A stretch of 10,428 nt of DNA from Armatimonadota bacterium (GTDB lineage Bacteria; Armatimonadota; Abditibacteriia; CG2-30-59-28). Location: NCBI GenBank assembly GCA_016199605.1, contig JACQGJ010000098.1:1-10428 (forward strand). Reading direction: 5' to 3'. The notes beneath the pieces were generated by a model, which made no database searches, was not told the DNA's origin, and saw only the letters and a program-made list of their open reading frames with translations. This document shows, in pieces, positions 6,752 to 10,428 of this stretch. Position 1 is the stretch's first letter. Every line of letters begins with the position of its first letter. The position numbers were made by a program, and so were the translations under genes.

Positions 6752-9450
6752 AGAAACGGCCTTTGCTTCCCCCGATAGCTTTCGTTTGTTCCATGCTTTG
6801 TGCTTTAGCCTGGGCAGTTCCACAGTCCCCTAACCTACTCCGCAACTCAGCTTTTCTTAGATGTGCCAATCCCGGCGTGCCGGACTGGTGGGGAACTGGA
6901 GCACCGGAGCAAATCCAGGATTGGAAGGGATGCTACGGTACGGAAGAGGACTCGCCCCTGCCGGGGGTTCACGGCTTGCGACTGGCGTGCCCCTCAGTGA
7001 ATCAGGGAATCTCCGTCCAGTCCTATGCTTACGTTTTGCCTTCGGGCCGTGAGTATACTTTTTCGGTGTACCTCAGAGGCAGCCGAGCAGGGATCAAAGC
7101 AGGCCTGGGGCTTGGCGATCAGTCCCGATCCCTCGAAGCGACGCGGGAGTGGGAACGCTACACTCTCACAGCGACTCCCAGGAAGGGACACTGGGCAGGC
7201 GGCCGACTGGTGGTTTCCTTCGGACTCCAGGGGGAAGGCACTTTGTGGGTGGCAGCCCCTCAACTGGAATACGGAGGAGCCGCTACAGATTACCGGCCCT
7301 CGGACTTCGATTCCCAAGCGCAAAGCGCCGCGACCCAAGGTCCATCCATTCCACCATCTCCACTGCCCGTTCCCACTACCGATTGTCCCACGACCGCGGC
7401 GCCCCCGGTGATCGACGGGGGTCTCGACGATGGGTGCTACTCTCAGGCGGCAAAGCTCACTGGATTCCATGATATGCAGGGAAGCGGGCTGAGTCCGGCG
7501 CAAACCGAGGGTTACGTGCTTCGGGATAAGGGACATCTCTATATCGCCTTCCGCTGTTACGAATCGGACATGTCGAAGCTAACTGCAAAGGTGACTACCC
7601 GCGACGGCGCCGTGTTTGCCGACGACTCTCTCGAGGTGTTTCTTCAGCCCGACCCGAAAAGTACGGATTACCTTCACTTCGCCGTAAACGCCCTCGGTGC
7701 TCAGTTCGATGAGAAACAATACGACACCGGCTGGAATGCCGACTGGCAGGTTGCCACAGCGCGTGGAGCTGGGGAGTGGACCGTGGAGTTGGCTTTCCCC
7801 TTTGAGAGTCTCGGGCTGACCTCAACCACGAAAGGGACCTGGGGGCTGAACCTCTGTCGCAATCGACCGCGCGCGGGGGAAGTTCAATACAGCCAGTGGA
7901 GTTGCACGTACATCGGATACCACGTCCCTTCCCGGTTTGGGAAAGTGAGCGGCTTCAGCCCGAAAGAGTTGAGGGACTACTACGCCAAACCCGCAAAAGC
8001 GTCATCACCCCAGCCGGTGCCCGGCGCAACCCCGGTGCCTCTGGCGGCAACGTTTGAGTACTCCTACTACACGTCGGAGCACTCCGCGAGGTTGTGGATC
8101 AGGTCCAACCTCGACCAGCGGGCGCGCGTGACGCTGGGAGTTCTCAACCGTATCACCCGGGAAAGAAGAGATCTCCCTCCTGAGAATCTACCGGGCGGCG
8201 CGCCCGGTTGGATCGAACCCAATCGGTCGTTCTATGTTTCCTATGACCTCGCAGAACTGTCAGTTGGCGAGTACGACGCCACCGTGATTGCCAAAGACCA
8301 ACACGGAACTGACATCGCGCGAGTCGCAACGTCGCTCACTAAACTCCAGCCCTCGTCCGTCGAGGTCAAGATGAACCGCGTCAACCGCTACCTCCTTGTG
8401 AACGGCAAGCCCTTTCTCGCCTACTCCCAGGGCATTCACGGGATGCGCGGCGGCTGGTGGCTGCAGGACATCGCTTCCCATGGCTTCAACACCGTCATCG
8501 CCGGTTGTGGGGCCTATCGCTCTGACGAAGAGCTGAACCGGGATGAACCCCGAGTCCGTGGTTTCCTGGATGAGTGTCAGAGCGCCGGGCTGAAAGTGAT
8601 ACTCTGGCTGAGTCCCGGAAGCGGGCCGTATCCTCCGATTCGAGAGGCGGTGGCGCGCACGATCACTCGATTGCAAGACCACCCGGCGATCCTCCTGTGG
8701 TATCTCGTTGACGAGCCGGAAGGCTGGTGGGGAGGTCAGGACGGTGGGAAGAAGGAAGAAGACCTTGTCGACTTGTACCGCGCCGCCAAAGCCGCCGATC
8801 CGTATCGTCCCGCGCACATCAACTGGTATGCGTGGTCCAAGGGGAAGGGAGGATACGGGTCGCTGGACGCCACCGACATCGGCTCCCTCGACCGCTATCC
8901 GGTGGGGCGCGGCAACGCGGTCAAAGCAACCAGCGATGTCGCGGGCCAGATGAACGCGGACTGCCGACCGCGGCACCAACCCACCGCCTTCTGGGCGCAG
9001 ATGTATGGCTACGATGACGCGATCCGCGAGCCGACGCCTGAGGAGGAGAAAGGCATGACTTACGTGTGCCTGATCCACGGCATGAGGCTCGTTTACTACT
9101 TCATTTACAAACCGATGTCCTCCGACCTGTGGGAATCGATGAAGGGACTTGGTGACGAGCTTCGTGCTCTGGAACCGGTTCTGTGCGACCCGGAAGCAAG
9201 GGAGCTGGCTGTCGGCACAGCCGCGGGGAGAGTTCCTTTCTGTCTCTGGCAACGCCGGGGACGTTACTACCTGATCGCCTGCAGCTACGGCGACGAAGGG
9301 GGCCAGATCTCCTTTGACCTCAGAAAGCTAACAGGTCACTCACCGCGCAGTGCCCGCACTTGGTTCGAGAAACTTCCTATGAAAATGACAGGAGGCAAGC
9401 TGCAAGTCGTTCTCAATCCAAACCAGCGAATCGTCGTCGAACTCGATTGA
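6748..9450 (+). CDS. Secreted multi-domain glycoside-hydrolase-like protein with CBM4/9- and CBM9-type domains
   Basis: A 900-aa exported protein. A signal peptide covers about 1-23 (MKKRP, hydrophobic core, ALAWA cleavage site); no lipobox. Domain order: a CBM4/9-type jelly roll (about 29-185, opening NLLRNSAF and ending LWVAAPQLEYG); a Pro/Ser/Thr linker; a CBM9-like sugar-binding domain (about 212-403, with PVIDGGLDDGCY, LYIAFRCYE, DDSLEVFLQPD, WTVELAFPF); an Ig-like beta sandwich (about 430-540); a TIM-barrel hydrolase-like domain (about 540-800); and a C-terminal beta domain. The barrel has LLWYLVDEPEGW, whose E656 sits where clan-A enzymes carry the acid/base Glu after strand 4, and REPTPEEEKGMTY (760-772). 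The strand expected to carry the nucleophile reads FWAQMYGYDD, without Glu, so the mechanism and family are open. The Trp-rich barrel mouth fits polysaccharide binding. The substrate cannot be told from sequence. The GTG start overlaps the upstream stop. Confidence 0.88.
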   Translation: MKKRPLLPPIAFVCSMLCALAWAVPQSPNLLRNSAFLRCANPGVPDWWGTGAPEQIQDWKGCYGTEEDSPLPGVHGLRLACPSVNQGISVQSYAYVLPSGREYTFSVYLRGSRAGIKAGLGLGDQSRSLEATREWERYTLTATPRKGHWAGGRLVVSFGLQGEGTLWVAAPQLEYGGAATDYRPSDFDSQAQSAATQGPSIPPSPLPVPTTDCPTTAAPPVIDGGLDDGCYSQAAKLTGFHDMQGSGLSPAQTEGYVLRDKGHLYIAFRCYESDMSKLTAKVTTRDGAVFADDSLEVFLQPDPKSTDYLHFAVNALGAQFDEKQYDTGWNADWQVATARGAGEWTVELAFPFESLGLTSTTKGTWGLNLCRNRPRAGEVQYSQWSCTYIGYHVPSRFGKVSGFSPKELRDYYAKPAKASSPQPVPGATPVPLAATFEYSYYTSEHSARLWIRSNLDQRARVTLGVLNRITRERRDLPPENLPGGAPGWIEPNRSFYVSYDLAELSVGEYDATVIAKDQHGTDIARVATSLTKLQPSSVEVKMNRVNRYLLVNGKPFLAYSQGIHGMRGGWWLQDIASHGFNTVIAGCGAYRSDEELNRDEPRVRGFLDECQSAGLKVILWLSPGSGPYPPIREAVARTITRLQDHPAILLWYLVDEPEGWWGGQDGGKKEEDLVDLYRAAKAADPYRPAHINWYAWSKGKGGYGSLDATDIGSLDRYPVGRGNAVKATSDVAGQMNADCRPRHQPTAFWAQMYGYDDAIREPTPEEEKGMTYVCLIHGMRLVYYFIYKPMSSDLWESMKGLGDELRALEPVLCDPEARELAVGTAAGRVPFCLWQRRGRYYLIACSYGDEGGQISFDLRKLTGHSPRSARTWFEKLPMKMTGGKLQVVLNPNQRIVVELD

Positions 9451-9463
9451 GGCGACAGGCCTC
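9449..9463 (+). terminator. Weak hairpin at the end of the glycosidase-like gene
   Basis: GAGGC and GCCTC form a perfect 5-bp GC-rich stem with a GACAG loop, starting inside the TGA stop. A pyrimidine-rich tract (CTTCCGTCC) follows rather than a T-run, so it is at best a weak intrinsic terminator. The remaining gap to 9575 shows no gene. Confidence 0.25.
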
Positions 9464-9575
9464 CTTCCGTCCACACAAGAACACGGTCAGGGATGCTGCG
9501 ACGTGTTTAATTGTTCGCGAGGAATTAGCTTCTGAGGGACAACCCCCTTTGCGGCGACGCAGGCGGAGGCCACCC

Positions 9576-9604
9576 TTGACATGGTCATCTCAAATGACTA
9601 CACT
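9576..9604 (+). promoter_or_regulatory. Sigma70-type promoter of the toxin-antitoxin operon
   Basis: A perfect -35 box TTGACA (9576-9581), a 17-nt spacer, then TACACT (9599-9604), which matches four of six -10 consensus bases. Transcription would start near 9611, leaving a leader of only about 15 nt that begins at the Shine-Dalgarno. This rules out the upstream ATG at 9581 as the antitoxin start, since it lies inside the promoter. Confidence 0.75.
9584..9598 (+). promoter_or_regulatory. Candidate antitoxin operator: inverted repeat between -35 and -10
   Basis: GTCAT and ATGAC form a perfect dyad with a 5-nt centre (CTCAA), filling most of the promoter spacer. Phd/YefM antitoxins usually repress their own operon, alone or with toxin, by binding palindromes over the promoter, so this is the likely site. 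The binding itself is inferred. Confidence 0.55.
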
Positions 9605-9625
9605 TTCGCGCGGAGGTGGAATGAG

Positions 9626-9859
9626 ATGAAGACGATGGCGATCAGCGAGTTCAAAGCTCATGCCCTGCAGGTAATCGGGCATGTGGCAGAGACCAGAGAA
9701 CCGGTTGTTATAACGAAGCGCGGCGAGCCGCTTGCAGAGGTAGTTCCGATCCGCAAGTCTGACACTGCGCCGGTTCCGGGCACGTTGTCAGAGACGTTGG
9801 TCTTCGAGAAGGACATTGTATCTCCCATCGGCGGGCCCGATTGGGGCGCTTGCAGGTGA
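9626..9859 (+). CDS. Type II antitoxin, Phd/YefM family
   Basis: A 77-aa antitoxin that would neutralise the adjacent PIN toxin and repress its own promoter. The N-terminal Phd/YefM DNA-binding fold is clear: MAISEFKAHALQVIGHVAET, then EPVVITKRGEPLAEVVPI. The C-terminal stretch, SETLVFEKDIVSPIGGPDW, is the kind of flexible toxin-binding tail seen in Phd-type partners of VapC. The start ATG at 9626 is chosen because GGAGGT (9612-9617) lies eight bases upstream and the earlier in-frame ATG at 9581 falls in the -35 box. A further ATG at 9635 is possible but less well spaced. Its stop overlaps the toxin's GTG start by four bases. Confidence 0.92.
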   Translation: MKTMAISEFKAHALQVIGHVAETREPVVITKRGEPLAEVVPIRKSDTAPVPGTLSETLVFEKDIVSPIGGPDWGACR

Positions 9860-10254
9860 GGTACATACTGGACACGCACACGTGGGTCTGGTGGCACATG
9901 CGTCCCGAGAAGCTCTCACGCAAGGTCAAAGGGCTGATTGCGGACCCAACGCAGTACGAGGAACTCCTTCTGTCCGCAATCTCCGTGTGGGAGTTCTGTA
10001 AGTTACTGGAGAAGGGACGACTTGGGATATCCCGCGATCCCGAGGAGTGGCTTGCCACCGCCTTGAAAATGCAGAAACTACGATTGGTTCCCCTTTCCCC
10101 AAGGATTGCTTACCGTTCCACTGTTCTGCCACCTCCATTCTCGGCCGACCCCGCGGACCAGATTATCACTGCAACTGCCCGGGAGGAGAACGCGGCCATT
10201 CTCACCAAGGACGAGTTAATGCGCCTGTATACGCACGTGCATACGGTTTGGTGA
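9856..10254 (+). CDS. vapC: Type II toxin, VapC-like PIN-domain ribonuclease
   Basis: A 132-aa PIN-domain protein, the normal size for VapC toxins, which cut tRNA or rRNA using Mg2+ held by acidic residues. With the GTG at 9856 as start, the sequence opens MRYILDTHTWVWW with catalytic D6, then E46 in SAISVWEF, and D98 and D101 in SADPADQIITATA. All four expected acidic positions are present, so the toxin looks intact. The GTG overlaps the antitoxin TGA (GTGA), giving translational coupling and a toxin yield tied to antitoxin. TTG codons at 9841 and 9850 are alternative starts, but they would add residues before the strand that normally begins the domain. The RNA target cannot be told from sequence. 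Confidence 0.93.
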   Translation: MRYILDTHTWVWWHMRPEKLSRKVKGLIADPTQYEELLLSAISVWEFCKLLEKGRLGISRDPEEWLATALKMQKLRLVPLSPRIAYRSTVLPPPFSADPADQIITATAREENAAILTKDELMRLYTHVHTVW

Positions 10255-10310
10255 GACTGCAAGAACCGAACGGCACCCCCGTAGAGGAGGACCCTCATCC
10301 CCGAACGCAC

Positions 10311-10350
10311 CCTCACCTACCCGACAAGAAAAACGCGGGAGGAGGTGAGG
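10311..10350 (+). repeat. Imperfect palindrome after vapC, possible terminator or extragenic palindromic repeat
   Basis: CCTCACCT (10311-10318) pairs perfectly with AGGTGAGG (10343-10350). Inside, CCCG (10320-10323) pairs with CGGG (10336-10339), leaving a 12-nt A-rich loop and a small 1/3-nt bulge. Only TTT follows, so termination would be weak. A related ACCCTCA motif occurs just upstream at 10291-10297, recalling REP-type intergenic repeats. The rest of 10255-10428 shows no supportable gene. Confidence 0.5.
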
Positions 10351-10428
10351 TTTCGGTGGTAGGTGACTGACGCCGTGGTGTGCATTGTCTATTCTGATGT
10401 CGCTCAATTCGTAGCCACGGTAGGGAAC

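Noticed and set aside
6748..6820. Lipoprotein signal peptide on the secreted glycosidase-like protein
   Set aside because: The cysteines in the hydrophobic core do not fit a lipobox, and a normal AWA cleavage site follows.
8260..9252. Long reverse-strand open frame (330 codons) opposite the glycosidase-like gene
   Set aside because: It lies wholly antisense to a gene with clear domains. Its translation has no recognisable domain and is typical of open antiframes in GC-rich coding DNA.
9581..9625. Upstream ATG extension of the antitoxin by 15 codons
   Set aside because: The ATG overlaps the last base of the -35 box, so it would lie upstream of the transcript start; ATG 9626 has a proper ribosome site.

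Overview
This 10.4 kb window is a dense bacterial chromosome segment of moderately high GC. Every gene I can support lies on the + strand. GTG starts, a fused MFS/spermidine-synthase-like protein, a secreted multi-domain glycosidase-like protein and a REC-GGDEF regulator of the 'GGDDF' type suggest a soil or sediment bacterium, perhaps Acidobacteriota or a related phylum. That placement is a low-confidence inference; there is no rRNA or other marker gene here.

Region 1 (1-4091) begins inside an NfeD-type membrane serine protease, whose 5' end lies outside the window. It is followed by its usual partner, a stomatin/slipin SPFH protein. Two small proteins I do not recognise come next (111 and 178 aa), then a response regulator with a REC domain and a GGDEF-like domain. 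Gaps are short (18, 66, 107 and 1 nt), so the five genes could be one transcription unit linking membrane-protein quality control to a c-di-GMP-type signalling protein.

Region 2 (about 4040-9450) holds two large genes. One is a polytopic membrane protein with two homologous MFS-like halves and a C-terminal spermidine-synthase-like domain; its start codon is uncertain. The other is a 900-aa secreted protein with two carbohydrate-binding-type domains, a beta-sandwich and a TIM-barrel glycosidase-like domain. They overlap by 4 nt (GTGA) with a strong Shine-Dalgarno, so they are translationally coupled. No gap from 1 to 9450 exceeds 107 nt and I see no strong terminator, so read-through from region 1 is possible.

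Region 3 (9451-10428) is a compact type II toxin-antitoxin operon. A sigma70-like promoter (TTGACA-17-TACACT) contains a perfect inverted repeat in its spacer, a good candidate operator. A Phd/YefM antitoxin gene then overlaps a VapC-type PIN toxin gene by 4 nt. After the toxin comes about 170 bp without a gene, carrying a long imperfect palindrome that could be a terminator or an extragenic palindromic repeat.

I find no tRNA, rRNA, CRISPR array or insertion sequence. No stretch over 300 bases lacks a gene. I do not see a clearly new defence or biosynthetic system. The points most worth checking are the two orphan proteins in the NfeD-stomatin-GGDEF cluster, the altered active-site motifs in the spermidine-synthase-like domain, the unassigned glycosidase, the possible CTG start and the toxin-antitoxin operator.
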